This document shows positions 24,301 to 32,601 of a DNA stretch of 48,423 nt, one piece after another (the stretch's first letter is position 1; each line of letters opens with the position of its first letter). The notes below the pieces were generated by a model. That model did not search any database, had not been told where the DNA came from, and saw nothing but the letters and a program-made list of their open reading frames with translations. The position numbers and the translations under genes are program-made. Source of the DNA: Candidatus Zixiibacteriota bacterium (lineage in GTDB: Bacteria; Zixibacteria; MSB-5A5; GN15; FEB-12); contig JBFMGC010000018.1 in assembly GCA_040752815.1 (NCBI GenBank), forward strand, positions 1 to 48,423, given 5' to 3'.

Positions 24301-25411
24301 GTGGTTACTGCTGAACTAAGAACTCTTATACCGCAACTCAAAGACCGTGTGGACAAGCTAGCGAGGTATCTTTGACCTCGACGAGCGTCAGAAGAAAGTG
24401 ACCGAGCTTGAAGCCCGGACGGTCGAGGCCGGTTTCTGGGACAACAATCAGACCGCTCAGGAGACCCTCAAGGAAGTCGCCAGCCACAAGAAGTGGATCG
24501 CGTCGATTGAAAGCCTCCAGCGGGAGCTTGACGATTCCGCGGAGCTGCTTGAGATTATCGATCCGGACTCTCCCGAAGTCGCTGAGCTCGATCGTTCACT
24601 GACCACACTCTCACAGGAGCTGGGGAAACTCGAACTGGCGGCCATGCTCTCCGGGCCGGACGACCACCGGAACGCCATTTTGACAATCCACCCCGGCGCG
24701 GGGGGCACGGAATCTCAGGACTGGGCCGACATGTTGTTCCGGATGTTCAACCGCTGGGCGGAGCGGCGGAATTTCGAGGTCGAACTACTTGACTATCAAC
24801 CCGGCGAAGAGGCCGGACTAAAATCGGCTACTCTCGAGTTCAAGGGCGACTACGCCTACGGGTTCCTGCAGGCTGAATCCGGGGTGCACCGGCTGGTCCG
24901 GATTTCGCCGTTCGACGCCAACGCCCGGCGGCACACGTCGTTCGCCTCGATTCACGTCTACCCGGTCGTGAAAGACAACGTGGAAATCGAAATCAAAGAC
25001 GAGGACGTGCGAGTCGATACGTACCGGTCTTCCGGCGCAGGCGGCCAGCATGTCAATAAGACGTCGTCGGCTATCCGGCTCACCCATATCCCGACTGGGA
25101 TTGTCGTAACCTGCCAGTCGGAGAGAAGTCAGTACAAGAACAAAGATGCCGCCTTTACCGTGCTGAAGGCACGGCTCTACCAGCTTCACCGCGAGGAAGA
25201 AGCCAGGAAGATGGAGAAGTTCGAGAAGGCCAAGAAGAAGATTGAGTGGGGTTCGCAGATCCGCTCATATGTCTTTCATCCCTACAACCTTGTCAAAGAC
25301 CATCGCACCCTGCACGAAACCTCAAACGTGCAGGCCGTCATGGACGGTGATCTCGATCCGTTCATCCAGGCGTTTCTGTCCAATCCGGAACTTCGCGAGC
25401 AACTTGTTTAG
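24301..25411 (+). CDS. prfB: Peptide chain release factor 2, with programmed +1 frameshift
   Basis: The gene starts at GTG 24301 (GGAG upstream) and after 24 codons meets TGA at 24373-24375 in the context GAGGTATCTTTGAC. This is the classic RF2 frameshift site: a Shine-Dalgarno-like GAGG, then CTT TGA C. Moving one base gives [15 protein letters not shown] and continues to TAG at 25411, for 369 residues in all. RF2 recognises UGA and UAA and releases the finished peptide; the site lets RF2 limit its own synthesis. Landmarks: the codon-reading SPF in [16 protein letters not shown] and the catalytic GGQ in [14 protein letters not shown] (near residue 245). The interrupting stop is UGA, as expected for self-regulation. 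It heads a rightward group; the phosphate acetyltransferase gene follows after 26 bases. Confidence 0.96.
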
Positions 25412-25437
25412 CCGATATTACAGTATTTGGAGATGTC

Positions 25438-26430
25438 ATGAGCGTAGTTGCTGCCATACATGAAAAAGCCCGCAAATTGCATCGGCGAGTGGTGCTCCCC
25501 GAAGGGACCGAGCCGCGCATGATCGATGCCGCCAGGGTGCTCACGTCCGAGCAGATCGCCTCGGTCACCCTGCTCGGCAACCGCAAAGAGATTGAGAAGC
25601 TGGCCGGCAACCACGGGCTCGACCTGAATCGAGTTGAGGTCGTGGAACCAGCGGCGGCAGCCGACTATAAAGGTTATGTCGATGAGTTCATGGATCTGCG
25701 GAAAGCGAAGAATATCACTAAGGATGCTGCTCGCGAGGCTATCGCCCAGCCGCTGTACTACGGCGCGATGCTCGTGCGCCATGATAAGGCGGCCGCATCG
25801 GTGGCCGGCTCGGTCAATACCACAGGCGACGTACTCCGCGCAGCCATCCAGGTGATCGGATTGAAACCGGGGATCAAGGCGGTGTCGAGCTCCTTCCTGA
25901 TGACCCTTCCGGAGTATCGCGGAGTCAAGGACAAAGTATTCGCTTTCGGCGACTGCGCGGTCATCCCCAATCCCAATCCGGAACAACTGGCCTCGATAGC
26001 CGTCTCCACCGCCGAGACTATGAAGTACCTCACGGGCGAGGAGCCGCGCGTGGCGATGCTGTCGTTCTCTACCAAAGGCTCCGCCCGGCATGAGGATGTC
26101 GATAAGGTACTGGCCGCTCTCGAACTCGTCCGTAAGAACTTTCCCAATCTGAAAATAGACGGCGAGTTTCAAGTGGATGCGGCGATTGTCCCCGACGTAG
26201 CCAAACGTAAGGCCCCCGATTCGCCGCTCGGCGGCGAGGCCAATGTGCTTATATTCCCTGACCTCGATGCGGGCAATATCGCCTACAAGCTGGTGCAGCG
26301 CCTCGCCGGGGCAACCGCCACCGGCCCGATCATACAGGGCCTGGCCAAGCCGGCCAACGACCTGTCGCGCGGGTGTTCCGTTCAAGACATTGTTGACGTG
26401 TCCGCTATTGCGACACTACTGAGAGGATAG
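25438..26430 (+). CDS. pta: Phosphate acetyltransferase
   Basis: 330 residues, the short form holding only the catalytic PTA domain. Motifs: [19 protein letters not shown] at the start, [40 protein letters not shown], and near the end [20 protein letters not shown]. The enzyme swaps acetyl between CoA and phosphate (acetyl-CoA + Pi to acetyl phosphate). With acetate kinase it links acetate to acetyl-CoA; ackA is not in the window. GGAG precedes the ATG, and the aminotransferase follows after 4 bases. Phosphate butyryltransferase is a close relative, but the motifs favour Pta. Confidence 0.9.
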   Translation: MSVVAAIHEKARKLHRRVVLPEGTEPRMIDAARVLTSEQIASVTLLGNRKEIEKLAGNHGLDLNRVEVVEPAAAADYKGYVDEFMDLRKAKNITKDAAREAIAQPLYYGAMLVRHDKAAASVAGSVNTTGDVLRAAIQVIGLKPGIKAVSSSFLMTLPEYRGVKDKVFAFGDCAVIPNPNPEQLASIAVSTAETMKYLTGEEPRVAMLSFSTKGSARHEDVDKVLAALELVRKNFPNLKIDGEFQVDAAIVPDVAKRKAPDSPLGGEANVLIFPDLDAGNIAYKLVQRLAGATATGPIIQGLAKPANDLSRGCSVQDIVDVSAIATLLRG

Positions 26431-26434
26431 AGCC

Positions 26435-27652
26435 ATGAGTATCAGTCAACTGGCCAGAGAAGTCAAGGAGTCGCCGACCCTTCGCCTCAACGAAGAAGCC
26501 GGGCGGCTTCGCGACAAGGGCGAACCGGTTATTCATCTTGGATCGGGCGAACCGAAAACCAAGGTGCCGCTCGACGCCATCCTGGCCGCGTCCGCCAAAC
26601 TGAAAACCGCCGACATCAGGTACACACCCACCGAGGGCATCCCGTCGCTCATCAAAGCGATCATTCGCTACACCGAGGACGTCTACCACAGAGTGGTCGC
26701 GCCGGAAAACGTCTGCGTTCACGCCGGAGCCAAGCAGGCGGTTTACAACATCCTGATGACCATCCTTAACCCGCAGGACGAAGTCATCATTCCCGCCCCC
26801 TACTGGGTCAGCTACCCGGAAATCGTCAAGATGCTTCACGGCGTGCCGGTAATCGTGCAGCCGGAGGACGGCCGCTTTCATCCAAGGATGGCCGACATCG
26901 CCGAAGCGGTCGGATCATACACCAAGGCGATTATCATCAACAGCCCCAACAACCCGTCGGGCGAAGTCTACTCCGAGGACTTCATCCGGGAGATTATCGA
27001 GTTCTGCGAAAAGAAGCAGATTTATCTCCTCATGGACGATATCTACCAGCGGCTCATATTCGACGGCCGCCGCCCGGTTTCTTGTTACGACTACGCAAGG
27101 GATCACTCCGACAACTCGCGCCTGATCGTGCTCAACGGCGTCTCCAAGATGTACGCGATGACCGGTTTCCGTATCGGCTGGTCCATTGCTAATACCAAAG
27201 TGACATCGACACTCATCAACGTCTCCGCGCAGAATACGTCGTGCCCGTCGATCGTGCTCCAGGCCGCCGCCGCAGGCGCCCTCGAAGGTGTGCAGTCAGG
27301 CGTGGAGAGCCTGAGGCAGACGCTGGAAAACTCCCGCGACGTAATGCTGCGTGAGCTCGACGCTTTCACCGGCATACGGACCATCAAACCGGGCGGAACA
27401 TTCTACTGCCTGCCCGACTTCCGCGCCTACGAAAAGGACTCTGTCAAACTGTCCCGATTCCTGCTGGATAAAGCGCTGGTGGTGACTGTACCCGGTGTAG
27501 AGTTCGGCATGGAGGGCCATCTGCGGCTCAGCTATTGCGGCACAATCAAGGAGATTACCGAGGGCATTCGGCGCATCAAGTGGGCGCTCGATCCTGACTC
27601 GCCCAACGAGATTTACATTGGCGACCGGAAGTTCAGAAGGGATTGGAAATGA
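26435..27652 (+). CDS. Class I PLP-dependent aminotransferase (aspartate-type)
   Basis: 405 residues. Fold type I: VIHLGSGEPKTKVPLDAI at the N-terminus, the cofactor-binding VCVHAGAKQAVYN, the NSPNNPSGEVYS loop, LLMDDIYQRL (Asp holding the pyridine N), and LNGVSKMYAMTGFRIGW with the PLP-bound Lys. The C-terminus has LRLSYCGT with the substrate-binding Arg. This is the AspC/AspB-like group (aspartate + 2-oxoglutarate to oxaloacetate + glutamate), though broad specificity is common. The ATG overlap with the PEP carboxykinase gene (ATGA) suggests coupled translation: the oxaloacetate it makes is the carboxykinase's substrate. Exact substrate is inference. Confidence 0.88.
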   Translation: MSISQLAREVKESPTLRLNEEAGRLRDKGEPVIHLGSGEPKTKVPLDAILAASAKLKTADIRYTPTEGIPSLIKAIIRYTEDVYHRVVAPENVCVHAGAKQAVYNILMTILNPQDEVIIPAPYWVSYPEIVKMLHGVPVIVQPEDGRFHPRMADIAEAVGSYTKAIIINSPNNPSGEVYSEDFIREIIEFCEKKQIYLLMDDIYQRLIFDGRRPVSCYDYARDHSDNSRLIVLNGVSKMYAMTGFRIGWSIANTKVTSTLINVSAQNTSCPSIVLQAAAAGALEGVQSGVESLRQTLENSRDVMLRELDAFTGIRTIKPGGTFYCLPDFRAYEKDSVKLSRFLLDKALVVTVPGVEFGMEGHLRLSYCGTIKEITEGIRRIKWALDPDSPNEIYIGDRKFRRDWK

Positions 27653-29316
27653 GTCAGTACATTATAGACATCAAAACCCCCGCCTTGCGCGAGGCCCAGG
27701 CGCTCAAGGCCGAGTACAGCCTGTCCAACTACGGCTTTCGCAATCTCCACACGGTGTACTGGAACCTCCCCACCGAGGCCCTCTACGAGGAAATCATCTT
27801 TCGGGGCGAGGCCGGACTCTCTTTCCAGGGACCGGTTGTCGTCAACACCGGCAAACACACCGCCCGTGCCGCCAACGACAAGTTTGTCGTGCGCGAACCC
27901 AGCAGCGAAGAGCATGTCTGGTGGGGCGAGTACAACCGCCCGTTCAACATCGATAAGTTCAACTCCGTGTTTCAGCGAATGCAGGGCTATCTTCAGGGGC
28001 GCGACCTGTTTGTGCGAGATTGTTATGCGGGCGCCGATCCCAATTACCGCCTGCCTGTGCGTGTCATCACCGAATACGCGTGGCACTCGCTGTTCGCGCG
28101 CAACATGTTTATCGAACCCCAGACGAACGAGGAAATGCGCCGCTTCGTGCCGGAGTTCACGGTCATATCGCTGCCCTCGTTCCAGGGCCTGCCTGAGGTC
28201 GACGGCACCCTCAGCCCCACCTTTATCCTGCTGAATTTCGAACAGCGTCTCTGCCTTATTGGCGGCTCAGGCTACGGCGGCGAGATCAAGAAGTCGGTCT
28301 TCACGATTCTCAACTACCTGCTGCCTCTCGACGGCGTTCTGAGCATGCACTGCTCGGCCAATGTCGGCCAGGACGGCGACACCGCCCTGTTCTTCGGTCT
28401 GTCCGGCACGGGCAAGACGACGCTGTCGGCCGATCCGCGCCGTCGGTTGATCGGCGACGACGAGCACGGCTGGAGCGACGAGGGGGTGTTCAATTTCGAG
28501 AACGGCTGCTATGCCAAGGTGATCGCCTTGTCGCCGACTGCCGAGCCCCAAATCTACGCCTGTACGCAGCGCTTTGGGACGGTGCTCGAGAATGTCATCT
28601 ACGACCGAGTAACCCGGCGATTGGACCTCGACGACGAGAGCCTTACGGAGAACACTCGAGCCGCTTATCCGCTCGACTTTATCGCCAACCATGTCCCTGA
28701 AAAGATGGCTGGTCACCCAAGGAACATCGTCATGTTGACCTGTGACGCATCCGGCGTGATGCCGCCGATCGCGCGCCTGACCCCTGAACAGGCTATGTAC
28801 CACTTCATTTCAGGATATACTTCCAAAGTGGCCGGAACTGAGATCGATCTGGGTAAGGAGCCGGAGCAGACTTTCAGCGCCTGTTTCGGCGCTCCGTTCA
28901 TGGTGCACCACCCTTACAAATACGCCGAAATGCTCAAGAATAAGATGCTCAAGCACCAGGCCCAGTGCTGGCTGGTCAATACCGGCTGGACCGGCGGGCC
29001 GTACGGAATCGGAAAGCGCATGAGTATCCATCACACCCGCACCCTGCTCGACAACGCTCTGAGCGGCGTCCTGCAAAAAGTCCGCTACCGGACCGACCCG
29101 TTTTTCGGATTCGAGGTCCCGATCAGTTGCGACGGAGTACCGGACAAGGTGCTCAATCCGAAAGAGACCTGGGAAGATCCCCAGGCCTACGAGGAAAAGT
29201 ACATCCAGTTGGCGTCGCTGTTTATCGAGAACTTCAAGAAGTTCCGCGACGGCTGCCCGCCGGAGATCGTAAAGGCCGGTCCGGATGTCGGCCGGGTGCG
29301 AACCGCCAGCCGCTGA
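27649..29316 (+). CDS. pckA: ATP-dependent phosphoenolpyruvate carboxykinase
   Basis: 555 residues from ATG 27649, slightly longer than the usual 530-540. Kinase motif 1a (P-loop) FFGLSGTGKTTLSADP and motif 2 LIGDDEHGWSDEGVFNFENG lie near residues 250-295; KVIALSPTAEPQIY and FISGYTSKVAGTE follow. FQGPVVVNTGKHTARAANDK is the substrate Arg region (residues about 60-80). It makes PEP and CO2 from oxaloacetate with ATP, or runs in reverse during CO2 fixation. Its start overlaps the aminotransferase stop by 4 bases. The G-rich P-loop and metal-binding Asp/His are intact, so activity is expected. Direction in the cell is not predictable from sequence. Confidence 0.95.
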   Translation: MSQYIIDIKTPALREAQALKAEYSLSNYGFRNLHTVYWNLPTEALYEEIIFRGEAGLSFQGPVVVNTGKHTARAANDKFVVREPSSEEHVWWGEYNRPFNIDKFNSVFQRMQGYLQGRDLFVRDCYAGADPNYRLPVRVITEYAWHSLFARNMFIEPQTNEEMRRFVPEFTVISLPSFQGLPEVDGTLSPTFILLNFEQRLCLIGGSGYGGEIKKSVFTILNYLLPLDGVLSMHCSANVGQDGDTALFFGLSGTGKTTLSADPRRRLIGDDEHGWSDEGVFNFENGCYAKVIALSPTAEPQIYACTQRFGTVLENVIYDRVTRRLDLDDESLTENTRAAYPLDFIANHVPEKMAGHPRNIVMLTCDASGVMPPIARLTPEQAMYHFISGYTSKVAGTEIDLGKEPEQTFSACFGAPFMVHHPYKYAEMLKNKMLKHQAQCWLVNTGWTGGPYGIGKRMSIHHTRTLLDNALSGVLQKVRYRTDPFFGFEVPISCDGVPDKVLNPKETWEDPQAYEEKYIQLASLFIENFKKFRDGCPPEIVKAGPDVGRVRTASR

Positions 29317-29362
29317 TGGTTGTTGTGGGTAACTTGAACGACTGAGCGGAGACAAAGTCGCG

Positions 29363-29665
29363 ATGCCGACCTACCAATATCGCTGTCATGATTGCGGCCA
29401 TGAATTCGAGGAGTTCCAGTCCATGGCCGATGACCCGATTTCGGTCTGCCCCAAATGCCACGGCCACACGCGCCGCCTGATCACGGGCGGCGCCGGCCTC
29501 CTGTTCAAAGGCAGCGGTTTCTATATCACCGACTACCGGAGCAGCCAGTACAAGGCCGACCAAAAGAAAGACTCTTCGCCAACGGCAAGCTCGTCGAGCG
29601 ACAAGTCGACAGCGTCTCCCGAGTCCAAACCGGCATCGACAAGCAAAACAACCCCCGGCACTTGA
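29363..29665 (+). CDS. FmdB-family zinc ribbon protein
   Basis: 100 residues. The first 70 match the FmdB/CxxC_CxxC_SSSS family: PTYQYRCHDCGHEFEEFQS followed by VCPKCHGHTRRL, two CxxC pairs that should bind one zinc, then the family's GSGFYITDYRSS. The last 35 residues are almost all Ser, Thr, Lys and Pro and probably disordered. Family members are linked to regulation or redox; function is poorly known. GGAGA precedes the ATG. It lies between pckA and a GlcD-like oxidase, which need not mean a shared role. Confidence 0.85.
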   Translation: MPTYQYRCHDCGHEFEEFQSMADDPISVCPKCHGHTRRLITGGAGLLFKGSGFYITDYRSSQYKADQKKDSSPTASSSSDKSTASPESKPASTSKTTPGT

Positions 29666-29696
29666 TCCGAGACACCCGACAAAACAGGAGCCGCTA

Positions 29697-31067
29697 TTGA
29701 ACCAGACCCAGGCTGAACGGCTGCGCGGCCTCCTGAAAGCACCGGAGACTCTGCTCGCGGGGACGAATATCGATCCCAAGTACTTCCGCGATGCCACAAA
29801 GTACGAAGCGGTCCCTTCGGCTCTACTCATGGCGGAATCGGTCGAAGACATCGTCACCGCAGTCCGTTTCTGTGCAGCCGAGCATATTCCAATTACCGCA
29901 CGAGGGGCGGGCACCGGGCTTTCCGGCGGGTGTGTGGTCTCCCCTCAGGGGCTGTTAGTTTCTACCGAGAAACTTCGCAGGCTCGACATTCTACGCGACC
30001 AACAGATAGCTATCTGCGGTCCCGGAGTAATTACGAAAGAACTCCAAAACGCCGCCGCAAAGTACGGCCTTACGTATCCGCCGGACCCTGCCAGCTACGA
30101 GGAATGCACCCTGGGAGGCAATGTGGCCGAGAACGCGGGCGGCCTTCGCTGCAAGCGCTACGGAGTCACGCGGGACTACGTTCTCGGCTTGGAGGCGGTA
30201 TTGCCCGACAGTTCGATGCTCAAAACCGGCTATTTCAACCAAAGCCGCGGGTTTTCACTAGGCGACATAATTGTCGGATCAGAAGGCACACTTGGAATCA
30301 TCACGAATCTCGCGCTCCTTCTCAATCCCCTCCCCGGCCGAGGCGAGACCATTCTTGTAGCGTTCGATGACCCGAAATCGGGCGCGCAGACAGTTAGTGA
30401 CATTAACACGGCGGGCATTGTCCCCACTGTGATGGAGTTCCTCGATGGCGATGCCGCCGCTTGCTCCAAGGAATACGAAAAGTCCGAGGGTTTTGACCGG
30501 GCGGCTGCGATCCTTCTGCTGGAGACATCTGACAAAGACGCGTCCGACCAGGCCCTACAAATCCGCCAGATTTGCGAAAAGAACCACTGTTCCTACCTTC
30601 GCAGCGAGTCCGACCCGGGTCGGGCCGAGGAACTCTGGCGGGTCCGCCGGAACATCTCCAAGGCGGTCAAGGCGATGGCCGGGCTCCGGGTATCCGAGGA
30701 CGTGGCCGTGCCGAACAGCCGCTTCCCGGATTTGGTCGGATTCGTAGCCGAAATGAACCGTCAGAGCAGGCTCAGAATCAACTCGTTCGGCCATGCCGGT
30801 GACGGTAATCTCCATGTGAATTTTCTGGCCCCGACTGACTCCGAGGCCGATCGGCGTGAAGTCGACAAATGGGTCGAAAAGCTGATGCGGAAGACTATCG
30901 AACTGGGCGGCACCCTGACTGGCGAGCACGGAATCGGCCTGGCCAAACGGCACCTGATGACCCTCGAATTCAACCGCCCGGCGCTCGACCTCATGGCCAC
31001 AATCAAAGTCGTCTTTGATCCAGGCCACCTGCTCAACCCGGACAAACTGCTTCCCGAGACCAAATAA
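29697..31067 (+). CDS. FAD-linked glycolate/lactate oxidase, GlcD-like
   Basis: 456 residues, TTG start with AGGAG 6 bases upstream. The N-terminal FAD-binding (PCMH-type) domain has ITARGAGTGLSGGCVVSP and LGGNVAENAGGLRCKRYG (about residues 60-155). The C-terminal cap domain has FGHAGDGNLHVNFLAP and LTGEHGIGLAKR, the histidine-rich substrate site. This is the D-2-hydroxyacid dehydrogenase group (GlcD, D-lactate, 2-hydroxyglutarate). GlcE and GlcF partners are absent, so a single-subunit D-lactate or hydroxyacid dehydrogenase fits best. It is the last gene of the string; citrate synthase follows under its own promoter. Confidence 0.87.
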   Translation: MNQTQAERLRGLLKAPETLLAGTNIDPKYFRDATKYEAVPSALLMAESVEDIVTAVRFCAAEHIPITARGAGTGLSGGCVVSPQGLLVSTEKLRRLDILRDQQIAICGPGVITKELQNAAAKYGLTYPPDPASYEECTLGGNVAENAGGLRCKRYGVTRDYVLGLEAVLPDSSMLKTGYFNQSRGFSLGDIIVGSEGTLGIITNLALLLNPLPGRGETILVAFDDPKSGAQTVSDINTAGIVPTVMEFLDGDAAACSKEYEKSEGFDRAAAILLLETSDKDASDQALQIRQICEKNHCSYLRSESDPGRAEELWRVRRNISKAVKAMAGLRVSEDVAVPNSRFPDLVGFVAEMNRQSRLRINSFGHAGDGNLHVNFLAPTDSEADRREVDKWVEKLMRKTIELGGTLTGEHGIGLAKRHLMTLEFNRPALDLMATIKVVFDPGHLLNPDKLLPETK

Positions 31068-31090
31068 ATCCCGGACCTTTGCGGTATCGC

Positions 31091-31119
31091 TTGACAACCC
31101 CTGCGGCGCGGTTTAAGTT
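31091..31119 (+). promoter_or_regulatory. Promoter of the citrate synthase gene
   Basis: A perfect TTGACA (31091-31096), 17 bases, then TAAGTT (31114-31119). The -10 has half the consensus. The start would be near 31126. Confidence 0.5.
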
Positions 31120-31129
31120 TTGGAAGAAC

Positions 31130-31147
31130 ATGTGAAACATTTCACAT
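31130..31147 (+). promoter_or_regulatory. CRP/FNR-type operator in front of citrate synthase
   Basis: ATGTGAAACATTTCACAT: an 8-base perfect inverted repeat with a 2-base centre. Written as TGTGA-N6-TCACA it equals the core consensus of CRP-family regulators. The centre lies about 13 bases after the predicted start, a place for repression rather than activation. Confidence 0.6.
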
Positions 31148-31207
31148 CGGCTATGAATATGATCCATGTAGTCCACAAATGCAATAAGCCTATAAAAGGA
31201 GATCGAC

Positions 31208-32518
31208 ATGGCTAAAACCCTCAAAGAAAAACTGGCTGACATGATTCCGAAGCTCCGCCAGGAGCGCACCGCGCTGCTAAAGGAAACAGGCGATGTCAAA
31301 ATTTCGGAGGTCACCATCGCGCAGGCCATCGGCGGCATGCGCGGCGTCAAAGGAATGGTCTGCGATACCTCGGTTGTCGAACCGGACCAGGGTCTGATCA
31401 TCCGCGGCAAACCGATCATGAAGATCAAGGAACGCTGGCCGGAGGAAATCTTCTGGCTCCTCATGACCGGCGAATTCCCCACCAAGGAAGAGCTGGCCGG
31501 CCTGCAGAAGGAACTCAAGGCTAACGGCGAAGTTCCGGCGTATGTCTGGAGAGTCCTCAAGGCCATGCCCAAGACCTCCCACCCCATGGCCATGCTTGAC
31601 ACGGCTATCCTGACCATGGAGAATGAATCGGCCTTCCGTCGCGAGTACACCAAGGGTGTCCACAAGAACGACTATTGGATTTCAACTCTCGACGATGCCA
31701 TGCGCATTCTGGGCACCATTCACACGATTGCTGCCGGCGTGTACCGCATCAAGTACTTCAAGGGCGACCTGATTGAGCCGTCGAAGAAGCTCGACATGGG
31801 CGCCGACTATGCCCGTATGCTTGGCCTCAAGCCGCACAAGGGCGAGACGGCCGAAATGATGCGCCTCTACCTCACGCTCCACTGCGACCACGAGGGCGGC
31901 AACGTGTCGGCCTTCAGCTGCCACACGGTCGGCTCGGCGCTGTCCGACCCGTTCTATGCGGTCTCGGCAGGCCTGAACGGTCTGGCCGGCCCTCTGCACG
32001 GACTGGCCAACCAGGAGTGCCTGGCCTGGATTCTCCAGACTATCGAGAAATTCGATGGCGCTCCCACCGAGAAGCAACTCGAAGACTACGCTTGGGAGAC
32101 CCTGAACGCGGGCAAAGTGGTGCCGGGCTACGGCCACGCCGTGCTTCGTGTGACCGATCCGCGCTTCACCGCCTTCAACGAATTCGGCAAGAAGTACCTC
32201 AAGGACGATCCGGTCTTCCAAACAGTCGACCGCGTCTTCAACGTGGTGCCGAAGGTACTCCTGAAAGCCGGCAAAGCGAAGGATCCGTGGCCGAATGTTG
32301 ACGCCGGTTCCGGCGCGCTGCTCTACCACTACGGCTTGACCCAGTTCGAGTACTATACGGTGCTCTTCTCGGTCTCGCGTGCGATGGGCATGCTTTCGCA
32401 GCAGGTGCTTAACCGGGCGTTGGGTACGCCGATCACGCGGCCCAAGTCGGTCAGCACCGAATGGCTGAAGGCTCAGGCCCAAAAGGTCAAGACCCCCGAG
32501 CCTCAGCCGGTGGGATGA
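31208..32518 (+). CDS. Citrate synthase, eukaryote-type
   Basis: 436 residues with AAAGGAGA 6 bases before the ATG. Active-site residues: His in LHCDHEGGNVSAF, His in PGYGHAVLR, and Asp in NVDAGSGALLYHYG. MRGVKGMVCDTSVVEPDQGLIIRG and IMKIKERWPEEIFWLLMTGE resemble mitochondrial and other eukaryote-type enzymes more than the usual bacterial dimer or hexamer forms. It condenses oxaloacetate with acetyl-CoA at the entry to the TCA cycle. Type is judged by eye and could be a bacterial clade with the same sequence style; an Re-type is excluded because the sequence is a normal Si-synthase. The promoter and a CRP/FNR-type site lie upstream, and a rho-independent terminator follows. Confidence 0.93.
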   Translation: MAKTLKEKLADMIPKLRQERTALLKETGDVKISEVTIAQAIGGMRGVKGMVCDTSVVEPDQGLIIRGKPIMKIKERWPEEIFWLLMTGEFPTKEELAGLQKELKANGEVPAYVWRVLKAMPKTSHPMAMLDTAILTMENESAFRREYTKGVHKNDYWISTLDDAMRILGTIHTIAAGVYRIKYFKGDLIEPSKKLDMGADYARMLGLKPHKGETAEMMRLYLTLHCDHEGGNVSAFSCHTVGSALSDPFYAVSAGLNGLAGPLHGLANQECLAWILQTIEKFDGAPTEKQLEDYAWETLNAGKVVPGYGHAVLRVTDPRFTAFNEFGKKYLKDDPVFQTVDRVFNVVPKVLLKAGKAKDPWPNVDAGSGALLYHYGLTQFEYYTVLFSVSRAMGMLSQQVLNRALGTPITRPKSVSTEWLKAQAQKVKTPEPQPVG

Positions 32519-32549
32519 TGATCTTGTAGTAGTATCTGCTTTTCAAATG

Positions 32550-32578
32550 AGCGGCTCAGGCAACTGGGCCGCTTTTTT
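32550..32578 (+). terminator. Rho-independent terminator after citrate synthase
   Basis: An 8-bp stem (AGCGGCTC ... GGGCCGCT, one G-U) with a loop of about 7 bases, followed by TTTTTT. It lies 32 bases after the citrate synthase stop. Confidence 0.85.
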
Positions 32579-32601
32579 CTGTCCGACAGCAGACTCGCAG
32601 T

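Noticed and set aside
24373-24375. In-frame TGA in prfB as a disabling mutation
   Set aside because: It is the known RF2 programmed frameshift stop, in the right context.
25408-26385. 325-codon leftward frame opposite pta
   Set aside because: Pta motifs on the plus strand are clear; the antisense frame has none.
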